From Hallerella sp963629575 (GTDB taxonomy: Bacteria; Fibrobacterota; Fibrobacteria; Fibrobacterales; Fibrobacteraceae), in NCBI GenBank assembly GCA_963629575.1, contig CAVGIM010000058.1, forward strand, positions 1 to 14,582: a stretch of DNA of 14,582 nt. Reading direction: 5' to 3'. Shown in pieces: positions 6,048 to 12,477 of this stretch. Both the position numbers and the translations under genes were made by a program. How positions within the stretch are numbered: position 1 is the stretch's first letter; each line of letters begins with the position of its first letter. The notes under the pieces were generated by a model that was not told where the DNA came from, made no database searches, and saw only the letters and a list, made by a program, of their open reading frames with translations.

Positions 6048-6895
6048 TTGCGCACCTCCAAAAGGGCATTCAAAAATCTTTCGAGTTCCCCGTCGAAATC
6101 ATAGGCGAGCGGATCGATCGACACGATTTTCGCGCCGATTTCCCTCGACAGGGATTCCGCGGCCCGACGGCTGAACTGCGGCTGCACAAAGACGGTTTTT
6201 ACATGATTTTCTTTCGCGGTAGTCACCAGGTTCCGCATGTCGCGCGGTTTCGGTTCCTTGCCGTCCATCTCGACCGCAATTTGCCTCAAGCCATAATCCC
6301 GCGCGAGGTATCCGTAAGAGGGGTGGAATACGATGAATGTCCGACGCTCTTCCGAAAGAGTTTTCAGAGCGTTCGCGAACCGAGCGTCCAGATCGGAGAG
6401 TTTCTTCCGGAACCTTTCCAGGTTTTCCCGGTAGGTTCCCGCACGGGGAGCGTCCGCGGCGACCAGCGCTCGGCAAATGTTCGACGCAAGCCGAATCGCC
6501 GTCCGCGGAGAGTTCCACAGGTGCGGATCCAGTTCTTCGCCGTGTTCCTCTTCGTGGAAATGTTCTTCCGCAATAAACGAGACGCCTTCCGAAACATCGA
6601 CAACCTTCACGTCCGGGTTCACTCCCAGAAACCTCGGACGCCACGCGTTGTCAAGCCCCGAACCGTCGCTAAAATAGAGGGAAACATGGGAGAATTTTTT
6701 TAGGACATCGGGCTTCGGCTCGAACGTATGCGGGTTCGCGTTTTTCGGCACGAGCGTCACCACGTCGATAGATTCCCCCGCTATCTCTCGCACCATCTTC
6801 TCGTAAGGGGCAAGCAGCACGGAAACGGTCAGCGCGGGCTCGGCAAATCCGACGGAACAAATGGCAAGCAAGAAAAGAACAACTAGACGGAGCAT
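6044..6895 (-). CDS. znuA: Periplasmic metal-binding protein of ABC importer (ZnuA type)
   Basis: A 283-residue cluster A-I substrate-binding protein. A signal peptide occupies about residues 1-18 (MLRLVVLFLLAICSVGFA, cut before EP). The Cys at 13 is not in a canonical lipobox, so I favour a soluble periplasmic protein. Expected metal ligands are visible: His56 in NPHTFEP, His125 in DPHLW, His191 in FHPSYGY and an Asp in DPLAYD (261-266). A short acidic/His loop, EEHFHEEEHGEE at 110-121, precedes the second ligand, as in zinc-specific members. The ATG at 6895 has CGAGG about 6 nt upstream. It is the first gene of a two-gene unit with the ATPase (4-nt overlap). It is divergent from the Nudix gene; I saw no convincing Zur/Fur palindrome in the 70-nt gap. 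Confidence 0.88.
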   Translation of the reverse strand: MLRLVVLFLLAICSVGFAEPALTVSVLLAPYEKMVREIAGESIDVVTLVPKNANPHTFEPKPDVLKKFSHVSLYFSDGSGLDNAWRPRFLGVNPDVKVVDVSEGVSFIAEEHFHEEEHGEELDPHLWNSPRTAIRLASNICRALVAADAPRAGTYRENLERFRKKLSDLDARFANALKTLSEERRTFIVFHPSYGYLARDYGLRQIAVEMDGKEPKPRDMRNLVTTAKENHVKTVFVQPQFSRRAAESLSREIGAKIVSIDPLAYDFDGELERFLNALLEVRK

Positions 6896-6965
6896 GGGAA
6901 ACCTCGGGGGAACAATAATACAAAATGAAAAGACAGCGCGAATTCATTTTTCTAACTTCCCCGGC

Positions 6966-7358
6966 ATGAAAACAGTCGAAGTCGTCGCCGGAATCATCGA
7001 GGACAAAGCTACCGGCAAGATACTCGCCACGGAACGCGGTTACGGAGAGTTCAAAGGCTTGTGGGAATTTCCGGGCGGAAAAATCGAGCCGGGCGAAACC
7101 CGCGAAGCGGCCCTCGTCCGCGAACTCCGGGAGGAACTCGCCATCGAAGCCAAGATCGAAAAGTTCGTCTGTACCGTAGAATACGACTACCCGAAATTCC
7201 ACCTGACGATGCACGCGTTCCTGTGCGTGGTGGCAAACGGAGAACTCACGCTACGCGAGCACATGGCGGCCCGCTGGCACTTGCGAACGGAACTCGCCAC
7301 AATCGACTGGCTCCCCGCGGACAGGGAAATCGCTACAAGCCTAGCCGGAGCGTCCTAA
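6966..7358 (+). CDS. mutT: MutT-type Nudix hydrolase (8-oxo-dGTP diphosphatase-like)
   Basis: A 130-residue protein with a near-perfect Nudix box at 38-60: GKIEPGE, seven residues, then RELREELAI. The usual Gly near the end of the box is Ala. The flanking GLWEFPGG and the C-terminal IDWLPADREI are typical of MutT proteins, which sanitise oxidised dGTP by removing pyrophosphate in the cytoplasm. The ATG at 6966 begins MKTVEVVAGI, the normal MutT N-terminus. An in-frame ATG at 6861 adds 35 residues that do not look like the family and lie within the divergent znuA gene. No Shine-Dalgarno sequence precedes 6966. The 3' end overlaps the convergent endoglucanase gene by 26 nt. Confidence 0.9.
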   Translation: MKTVEVVAGIIEDKATGKILATERGYGEFKGLWEFPGGKIEPGETREAALVRELREELAIEAKIEKFVCTVEYDYPKFHLTMHAFLCVVANGELTLREHMAARWHLRTELATIDWLPADREIATSLAGAS

Positions 7359-8739
7359 TCCACACCGAAGCGCCTTCCCGGACGCGCAGCACATAGACGC
7401 CGCTTTTTACGCCGTCTGCCGAAAGGTTCAAGATGCCGGAAGCGTTCCCGCGGAAGAGCGCCTTTTCCACGGCCCCGGACAAATTGACCAAATCGACCTG
7501 CACCGGGGAATTTTTCGAAACCTCGAACGAGATATTCTTTCCGTTCACCTGGAAGGATTTTTTTGCGGAAGCCTTCGAGGCGATTTTCACCGGCGGCAAG
7601 TCGCCCGAAGCGAAATTCGGCATATTGCCCGAAACGAGAAGCCCGTTCAACAGCTTGAGCGACTGGTTGAAGTAATTTTCGTTTCCGAGATTCACCGCTT
7701 CCGCCCAGTAAGCGTCCAGGTTCGCCTGGTAGGATGCGTCCGAGACAAAGGCCGTCATCAGGGAAGCGACAAAGGTACTGTTGTGGTCGCTTCCGAGCGT
7801 TCCGCTCGAACGGACGACCGGTCCTTTCATGTTCGAAGGCGCGACGGTCGAAACCCAGGCGGCCATCTTCTTGTCGATGGCGAGCGCGCGGGAATCTCCA
7901 AACCAGCAGACCGCCTTCGCGTTTCTCCACGGCGCGCGGGAAGCGTCATAGCTAAAGTAATCGTCCTCGCTTGTTCCCGAAGCGTTTGTCCAGTCGTCGA
8001 TAAGACCCGTCGAAACTTCGCCCGAGCTCTTTTCGTACAGATTCATGTTCGCGTTGTAGGCGGTCACGCTCCAGAACTCGGCGTTGTCCGGGTCCGCCAT
8101 CGCAAAGAGCGGCATGTAGGCGGGGTCAAAGTATCCCGGATTCTTGCGGTTCTTTCCGGCATCGCCCCAGGCGTCTCCCGGCAAGTGGACACCGCTCGTT
8201 TCGAATTCATACGCCTTCATGTTCTGGATTAGCGTTTTTGCCGCCGCGAGATATTCCGTGTTCCCGAACTGGTAGGCGCCGAGGACAAGGGCCGCGGCAA
8301 CGTCCATGTCGCCGTCAAGGGCGGCGCCGTTCCCCGAATCCCAGGACTCGGAAAGATTGCCGATTTTCCAAATCATCAGCCCATTCTTGTTCATGAACTT
8401 CTTGTAAAAGTTCCACAGCTTCTGGAATTGCGGTTCATAGCTCGTCGTATTGTCGCTAAAGTAAACAGCAAGCAGCATCCCGTAGCCGACGCCTTCCGAA
8501 AAATACTCGTTGGAGCCTTCGTTGGAGCGCACACCTGCAATGTCCCCGGATTCGTTGTAAAAAGTATTCATCCAATAGGCGAAGCCGGATTTCAGCTGTT
8601 CCGCCGCCGTCGCCTGGTCGGAAAGGACAGTCGCCCGGCCATCGTAGTTCGAGTTTTGCGGAAACGGGAAATTCACCGTCGCATGGGAAATTCCGAGTGC
8701 GACCGCAAGCGACAGGGCAATGTAAACGTTCTTTTTCAT
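7333..8739 (-). CDS. Secreted GH8 endoglucanase with C-terminal sorting domain
   Basis: A 468-residue protein. The signal peptide MKKNVYIALSLAVALGISHA is followed by a glycoside hydrolase family 8 (alpha/alpha)6 domain to about residue 375. Family marks are SEGVGYGM (81-88) with the presumed catalytic acid Glu82, DGDMDVAAALV (142-152) with conserved Asp residues, and YDASRAPWR (264-272). It should cleave beta-1,4 glucans internally outside the cell. A Lys/Ala/Ser linker leads to a small beta domain at about 395-468 containing SGVYVLRVREG, similar to type IX secretion tails. No carbohydrate-binding module is present. The ATG at 8739 has AAGGAG upstream, behind a TTGACA/TAGATT promoter, and the gene appears monocistronic. 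Residue roles are inferred from family knowledge; GH8 members can also be licheninases or xylanases. Confidence 0.92.
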   Translation of the reverse strand: MKKNVYIALSLAVALGISHATVNFPFPQNSNYDGRATVLSDQATAAEQLKSGFAYWMNTFYNESGDIAGVRSNEGSNEYFSEGVGYGMLLAVYFSDNTTSYEPQFQKLWNFYKKFMNKNGLMIWKIGNLSESWDSGNGAALDGDMDVAAALVLGAYQFGNTEYLAAAKTLIQNMKAYEFETSGVHLPGDAWGDAGKNRKNPGYFDPAYMPLFAMADPDNAEFWSVTAYNANMNLYEKSSGEVSTGLIDDWTNASGTSEDDYFSYDASRAPWRNAKAVCWFGDSRALAIDKKMAAWVSTVAPSNMKGPVVRSSGTLGSDHNSTFVASLMTAFVSDASYQANLDAYWAEAVNLGNENYFNQSLKLLNGLLVSGNMPNFASGDLPPVKIASKASAKKSFQVNGKNISFEVSKNSPVQVDLVNLSGAVEKALFRGNASGILNLSADGVKSGVYVLRVREGASVWIRTLRLGL

Positions 8740-8757
8740 TTTCTCTCCTTTTCCCTA

Positions 8758-8788
8758 AATCTATTCTTTTTGGGACAAATCTTGTCAA
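8758..8788 (-). promoter_or_regulatory. Promoter of the GH8 gene
   Basis: A perfect TTGACA (8788-8783), a 19-nt spacer and TAGATT (8763-8758) lie just upstream of the Shine-Dalgarno AAGGAG. The predicted leader is short, about 15 nt. The spacer is 2 nt longer than ideal. Confidence 0.55.
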
Positions 8789-8893
8789 GAAATTCCATAA
8801 TCCGAAATTTGTAAGCAGCCAAGGCACCCATTCGAGAACTTTCGACCCGATTTTTATTCGAATTTCAATTATGCAAAAATTCACATTTACGCA

Positions 8894-8922
8894 TTGACTT
8901 TTTGAATCTTTCGTACTATATT
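8894..8922 (+). promoter_or_regulatory. Strong sigma70-type promoter of the MTHFR-like gene
   Basis: TTGACT (8894-8899), an exact 17-nt spacer and TATATT (8917-8922) put the transcription start at about 8929, the A of the start codon. No Shine-Dalgarno sequence fits between the promoter and the ATG. Confidence 0.7.
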
Positions 8923-8928
8923 TTGGGC

Positions 8929-9690
8929 ATGAGTTTTAGAAAGCCCCAAGAAATCGCGCTCGAACTGGTTCCCCGCTCGCTCGACGGCATCCTCGCCGAA
9001 TCGAAAAAATCCCTAGCGACTTTTCCCTTCGTCACGTCCGTGAACGTCCCGGAAATCCGCCGGCTGCCCATCAAGTCGTTCGAACCTTCGCTAACGTTGC
9101 TCGAAAATTCCGTCCCGACGACACCCCACTTTCGAATGATCGACCGGTCGGAAAAGGAGCTTCTCGAAAAGATTTCCGTTCTCGTCCGCGCAGGTCTGAA
9201 GCAGGTGCTGCTCATCGGCGGCGACCCTCCGAAGGACACGGACTTTCTCCCATCCGGACTTACGACGCTCGAAGGAATCCAGGCAGTCAAACGCGAATTT
9301 CCGAACCTGAAGGTCTTCGCCGGTCTCGACCCCTACCGGAACCCTTTCCGCGAAGAACTGGACTACGCCTTCCGCAAGCAGGAAGCCGGCGCCGACGGAT
9401 TCTACACGCAGCCGTTCTTCTCCGTGGGAATGCTCGAACTCTGGGCGGAACAGCTCCCCGACACGGAAATCTACTTCGGCATCGCCCCGGTCTATACGGA
9501 AAGGTCCAGAAACTACTGGGAACGCGTGAACAAGGTCGTCTTTCCGCCAAACTTCAGCTTCGCGAGAGATTACAACACGCGGCTCGCGCGACAGCTTCTC
9601 GTGACCATTTCCGAGACGAAGGCGCGCGCCTGCCTGCAGCCCGTTTCGAACGGGGCAATCGAATATCTTCAGGATATTTTCAACGTCTAG
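8929..9690 (+). CDS. Short methylenetetrahydrofolate reductase (MetF/MTHFR) family protein
   Basis: A 253-residue TIM-barrel-type protein related to MetF, which reduces methylene-THF to methyl-THF for methionine synthesis. Family marks are LELVPRS at 11-17 (with the active-site Glu at 12 by analogy), HFRMIDRS at 67-74, LIGGDPPKD at 95-103, the segment GLDPYRNPF at 132-140, AGADGFYTQPFF at 153-164 and FGIAPVYT at 183-190. It is shorter than the usual MetF of about 290 residues and divergent, so substrate and flavin use are uncertain. The ATG at 8929 is chosen because the -10 box ends at 8922; an in-frame TTG at 8902 lies inside the promoter. There is no ribosome-binding site, so the message is probably leaderless. 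No methionine gene is adjacent. Confidence 0.8.
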   Translation: MSFRKPQEIALELVPRSLDGILAESKKSLATFPFVTSVNVPEIRRLPIKSFEPSLTLLENSVPTTPHFRMIDRSEKELLEKISVLVRAGLKQVLLIGGDPPKDTDFLPSGLTTLEGIQAVKREFPNLKVFAGLDPYRNPFREELDYAFRKQEAGADGFYTQPFFSVGMLELWAEQLPDTEIYFGIAPVYTERSRNYWERVNKVVFPPNFSFARDYNTRLARQLLVTISETKARACLQPVSNGAIEYLQDIFNV

Positions 9691-9852
9691 ATTTTTGGCG
9701 GAAATTTAGGCTCAGCTCGGTGACGATGCCATCGGCAAGACCAAGGCTCGGAACGAGGATTTTCCTTGCGCGAACCCCCCCAAAAAAAAACATTTTTTAC
9801 CAAAAAAATTTACTAATCATCGTTTTTCTTTTCCATTTAGCCTAAAATAATC

Positions 9853-9858
9853 TATATT
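9853..9858 (+). promoter_or_regulatory. Possible -10 box for the toxin-like operon
   Basis: TATATT here matches the -10 box seen before several other genes in the window and would start transcription near 9865. The -35 region (TTTCCA at 9830-9835) is poor. Confidence 0.4.
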
Positions 9859-9859
9859 G

Positions 9860-9944
9860 TTTACGGAAAACCGTAAAATCAACCGAAAAAGGAAGGACCT
9901 CCGATTGCAGTCGGAAGTCCTTCGGCGGAAGAGTTGGGTAACTC
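9860..9944 (+). promoter_or_regulatory. Three consecutive hairpins in a likely 5' leader
   Basis: Hairpin 1 is TTTACGG / CCGTAAA (9860-9866 with 9871-9877, AAAA loop). Hairpin 2 pairs 9892-9904 with 9911-9923: 12 base pairs with one C-A mismatch and a TTGCAG loop. Hairpin 3 is GAGTT / AACTC (9931-9935 with 9940-9944). None is followed by a T run, so they are not ordinary terminators. Hairpin 1 sits at the predicted transcript start and could instead be an operator. Confidence 0.5.
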
Positions 9945-10023
9945 TATCGGCACAACAAAGATACCTAATTCATTCGCCTTCGGTAAAACAAACCGCCCGA
10001 CAGAGCAAGGGCAAAGGAGAATG

Positions 10024-10890
10024 ATGCCAGAAACCTACATCCCGACTTTGCGCACGAGCCGCCCGACAAACGGACTTCAAGCGCTCAACCTTCAACCAAC
10101 CTTCGACCAGCTGCTAACGTCCATCCAAGACATGGACAGCCTTGTCGAACTTCCCCAATGGCATAACTACATCCAGAGCGAACGCGCTCTTGAACTGGCA
10201 CGCGTGCTAAGGGATTTCGGTAGCTACAGCCAGCTTCACTGGAGGTTGACTTCGGGCGAAGCGAATCCCTATCTAAGCTTTCTCGTTAGACGCAAGTTCC
10301 CCGACTATCCAAATTTTTATTCCAAAAAAGGCTTTTTCAGTCAAATCATCATTCCGGGAACGAATGTTGAATTCGACGTTCCGCACTTTAACGCAACGCT
10401 TAGCAGATACCTAGACCGCGATGCATACCGTCGCAATATTCCTGCGGACTGGGCAGGCTGGGTCGGCGACATGTTCACATACGCAAGGGATTTGGAATCC
10501 GAGATAAAGGAAAAGCCGATTAGTCTTGACAGTATGTATCGCAAAGCGAGCAGGAGTATCGGCACAAACGACCCAGATTTTAACCACAGTTTCGGTCCAA
10601 GCGATTTTTACGCCGATATAGACGCCCGGAACATTTCGACGCTCATCCATAACGGACTATCATACCATGACGCCATGGACAACTACTACAACAACAACCT
10701 CTATGGACGCTTCAGCCATTTTATCGATTCGTACGGAGGCTGGAAAAATTTCGAAAGACACGTAAACCGTTTTAACTTTTTCCCGCTAACGCCCTTTGTA
10801 AATTCTATTTTTATCGATGCGGCAAAGCGGGCGTTCATCAACAAAATCCGGGAAGGATGTCTGAATGAAATGGGTTGTTATATTCCTTGA
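10024..10890 (+). CDS. Unrecognised protein, candidate toxin of a toxin-immunity-like pair
   Basis: A 288-residue protein I cannot assign to a family. It has no signal peptide or membrane segment. The N-terminal 40 residues are Pro/Thr/Asn-rich and look flexible, and a helical stretch follows (about 45-75). The rest has clustered conserved-looking polar residues: FDVPHFNATL (117-126), DWAGWVGDM (142-150) and FGPSDFYADIDARNI (190-204), the last with Asp194, Asp198 and Asp200. The Asp/His cluster is compatible with a metal-dependent hydrolase (inference only). The start at 10024 has GGAG 4 nt upstream; the adjacent ATG at 10021 is too close. The last 26 nt overlap the next gene. A degenerate copy of its last ~30 codons recurs at 11608-11709 before another membrane-anchored gene, a layout typical of toxin-tail plus immunity cassettes. 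Base composition is more A+T-rich than nearby metabolic genes. Confidence 0.75.
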   Translation: MPETYIPTLRTSRPTNGLQALNLQPTFDQLLTSIQDMDSLVELPQWHNYIQSERALELARVLRDFGSYSQLHWRLTSGEANPYLSFLVRRKFPDYPNFYSKKGFFSQIIIPGTNVEFDVPHFNATLSRYLDRDAYRRNIPADWAGWVGDMFTYARDLESEIKEKPISLDSMYRKASRSIGTNDPDFNHSFGPSDFYADIDARNISTLIHNGLSYHDAMDNYYNNNLYGRFSHFIDSYGGWKNFERHVNRFNFFPLTPFVNSIFIDAAKRAFINKIREGCLNEMGCYIP

Positions 10891-11605
10891 TGTCATCATC
10901 GTGCCATACATCCTGTTCGGGATTGTCGTTTGGAAAAACGCTTTCCCGGACTACATCCATTCCGAATACGCAAGACGGTTCAGCGAAAACGGCCTGGATA
11001 TCGCTCTTTTTGTAAACGCAAATCCCTATATCCAGTTTTTAAGGCCGCCAGACTGTTCCTACGATGTTCTTTTGAAGAAACAAGGAGATTTTCTTTACGA
11101 CACACTAACCTATAAACACAATTTTGGTAGAGGAGACTTTGGACGGGACGGATGCGATGAAGAGCACATGATAATTCCCGACATTCGGATTTTCCGCACC
11201 TTGAACGATTCCAAATTTGTTTCCGTGTTTCGAAAGGAACAGTATCATTTTGCCCAAGACCTTTTTGAGTTATACCCGATTGTTCCCGGCGGGCGCAAGT
11301 ATGTCCTACTCATACGTTTCTCTGCCGAAGCTCCTGATTCTACGGAAAAAATCGACGAAGATGAACTTCTAATGAATCTTTTAGATTATCGGCAAAAAGT
11401 GCAATGCGACGTTATCGTCATGACTCGAGACGGCTTTTTTGGTTTCTACGCACCGGAAAACATATTCAGGCGAATGGCTTCGGAGTATTTCGGCGATACC
11501 GCCAATGTCCACGCCCTGTACGAGGTTTTTGAACAATTATACTTTAAGCCCGACTGCCTCGATTCCCTGGTAGAGCATTATGGAAAAACCTCAATCGTTT
11601 TTTAA
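10865..11605 (+). CDS. Membrane-anchored unknown protein, candidate immunity protein 1
   Basis: A 246-residue protein beginning MKWVVIFLDVIIVPYILFGI, one N-terminal membrane segment (about 3-23) without an obvious signal cleavage site. The remaining ~220 residues are soluble and acidic, with no motif I know. The ATG at 10865 lies inside the upstream gene (26-nt overlap, different frame) with GGAAGG about 8 nt before it, so translation is probably coupled. The C-terminus contains CLDSLVEHYGK, encoded by a 35-nt stretch repeated exactly at 12417-12451. If the upstream protein is a toxin, the membrane anchor suggests protection at the cell envelope or periplasm. That role is inferred from gene order and cassette duplication, not from homology. 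Confidence 0.75.
   Translation: MKWVVIFLDVIIVPYILFGIVVWKNAFPDYIHSEYARRFSENGLDIALFVNANPYIQFLRPPDCSYDVLLKKQGDFLYDTLTYKHNFGRGDFGRDGCDEEHMIIPDIRIFRTLNDSKFVSVFRKEQYHFAQDLFELYPIVPGGRKYVLLIRFSAEAPDSTEKIDEDELLMNLLDYRQKVQCDVIVMTRDGFFGFYAPENIFRRMASEYFGDTANVHALYEVFEQLYFKPDCLDSLVEHYGKTSIVF
11554..11588 (+). repeat. Exact 35-nt direct repeat, copy 1 (copy 2 at 12417-12451)
   Basis: The two copies are identical over 35 nt and both encode CLDSLVEHYGK near the 3' end of a membrane-anchored protein. They lie 863 nt apart. Confidence 0.95.
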
Positions 11606-11607
11606 GA

Positions 11608-11709
11608 TTGGCCGTTCATTGTTCAAAGAAAGTGTATTCAAAAATCTCCAAACAGGCGTTCATCAACAAGATTTTAAGAGGATTTTTACATGAAATGGGG
11701 ATGGACTAA
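11608..11709 (+). pseudogene. Remnant of the 3' end of the toxin-like gene
   Basis: One frame reads without stops from 11608 and ends AFINKILRGFLHEMGMD before TAA at 11707-11709. The end of the 288-residue protein reads AFINKIREGCLNEMGCYIP, so about 17-30 codons are homologous; the 15 nt GGCGTTCATCAACAA (11655-11669) are identical to 10830-10844. As in the intact pair, this fragment overlaps the following ATGAAATGG start (20 nt here, 26 nt there). It has no start codon or ribosome-binding site of its own. Confidence 0.8.
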
Positions 11710-12352
11710 AATTTTACTTATCGTATCCGCCCCCTTTGCAGCGGTTGCCTTGTTTTTTTTCATCGGGCATCTTGTAAAGGGGAACGTTTTCAACCAGTTT
11801 GTATTTTCCGACCAGGTAAGGGTTGTCAAGGCAGGCAATGCGGAATTCGCCGAATTTGTCGATAAGCCCGGACAAAGAGGTCTCCACTACTATCATTTTT
11901 TCGAAATACGAATCTGGTATAAGTTTCTAGACGAAACGGATTACCGACTTTTGCACATGTCGTCTTTTAACGCGCGTTACGTCAACCCAGAGATAGACGA
12001 AGTTTCATGCATCGACGCCATCGAAAGGTACGGATATTCCTATATGGCGGCAACACCAAATATCGGCATCGGCTGGGATCCGTACAAAGAAGAAACCCTT
12101 CTTCCCCCCGAAACCGCCATCTACGTCGTCGATGCAAACGAAAGACGTTTTCAATTGCAGATAGAAGTAGGCTATGACGAATATGGAGACATCGCCTACA
12201 ACTACTACGGCAAATGCAAGCTGCCCCGAATTGACAAGAACATTCATTCGTATTGCAAAGTATCGAGCAAATTCTATGGCTTTTCCCCCCCCAGCGAAAG
12301 AAAGATCGAGAAAGATTTAAAGCGGAATTGGTCGAATACGAAAACCGAATGA
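11690..12352 (+). CDS. Membrane-anchored unknown protein, candidate immunity protein 2 (3' end frameshifted)
   Basis: A 220-codon frame starting MKWGWTKILLIV, with an N-terminal membrane segment at about 7-28 and an acidic soluble remainder rich in Tyr. It has no known motif. The ATG has AGAGGA about 7 nt upstream. It shares with the upstream candidate immunity gene the ATGAAATGG start, the overlapping toxin-tail sequence and, beyond the frame break, the 35-nt 3' repeat; the middle shows no obvious similarity. The frame ends at TGA 12350-12352 after SPPSERKIEKDLKRN. One additional C in the C8 tract at 12285-12292 would instead yield a 258-residue protein ending like its neighbour. It may therefore be phase-variable, recently inactivated or mis-sequenced. 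Confidence 0.7.
   Translation: MKWGWTKILLIVSAPFAAVALFFFIGHLVKGNVFNQFVFSDQVRVVKAGNAEFAEFVDKPGQRGLHYYHFFEIRIWYKFLDETDYRLLHMSSFNARYVNPEIDEVSCIDAIERYGYSYMAATPNIGIGWDPYKEETLLPPETAIYVVDANERRFQLQIEVGYDEYGDIAYNYYGKCKLPRIDKNIHSYCKVSSKFYGFSPPSERKIEKDLKRNWSNTKTE
12285..12292 (+). repeat. C8 homopolymer at the frameshift point
   Basis: Eight consecutive Cs inside the coding region, exactly where the frame must shift by one to continue the homologous C-terminus. A tract of 9 (or 6) Cs restores the long frame. Confidence 0.85.
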
Positions 12353-12465
12353 TGAAAGACAGTCTTTTTGTCCAAGGCCTGCGCGAAGCCTTTGACGCGT
12401 TCGATTTAAACAAGGGCTGCCTCGATTCCCTGGTAGAGCATTATGGAAAAATCCAGGATAACTAA
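12292..12465 (+). pseudogene. Out-of-frame C-terminal part of candidate immunity protein 2
   Basis: This frame continues QRKKDRERFKAELVEYENRM and ends GCLDSLVEHYGKIQDN before TAA at 12463-12465, matching the end of the neighbouring protein (CLDSLVEHYGKTSIVF). It lacks a ribosome-binding site and is best read as the displaced 3' end of the 11690 gene. Confidence 0.75.
12417..12451 (+). repeat. Exact 35-nt direct repeat, copy 2
   Basis: Identical to 11554-11588. The identity ends at 12451; the bases immediately outside differ from copy 1 on both sides. Confidence 0.95.
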
Positions 12466-12477
12466 ACAAATGCGCCC

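Larger units (their letters stand above)
9691..10020. other. Gene-free leader/intergenic region
   Basis: A 330-nt stretch without a convincing gene. It contains a C7-A9 homopolymer run (9775-9790), T-rich sequence, a TATATT box at 9853-9858 and three small hairpins at 9860-9944. No standard terminator was seen after the MTHFR-like gene. The frame leading into the next gene is open from 9934, but that part lacks a ribosome-binding site. Confidence 0.7.

Noticed and set aside
6896..6965. Zur/Fur-type operator between znuA and the Nudix gene
   Set aside because: TTGTATTATTGTT is AT-rich but not a dyad; no convincing inverted repeat was found.
7355..7930. Alternative minus-strand frame inside the endoglucanase gene
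   Set aside because: Arg/Gly-rich composition typical of a shadow frame in GC-rich coding DNA; the GH8 frame has clear family motifs.
9719..9770. Rho-independent terminator after the MTHFR-like gene
   Set aside because: CGATG-C-CATCG and CAAGG...CCTTG can pair only weakly or with unusable loops and have no following T run.
9934..10020. N-terminal extension of the toxin-like protein from 9934
   Set aside because: No ribosome-binding site, overlap with a hairpin, and an excellent GGAG just before 10021/10024.
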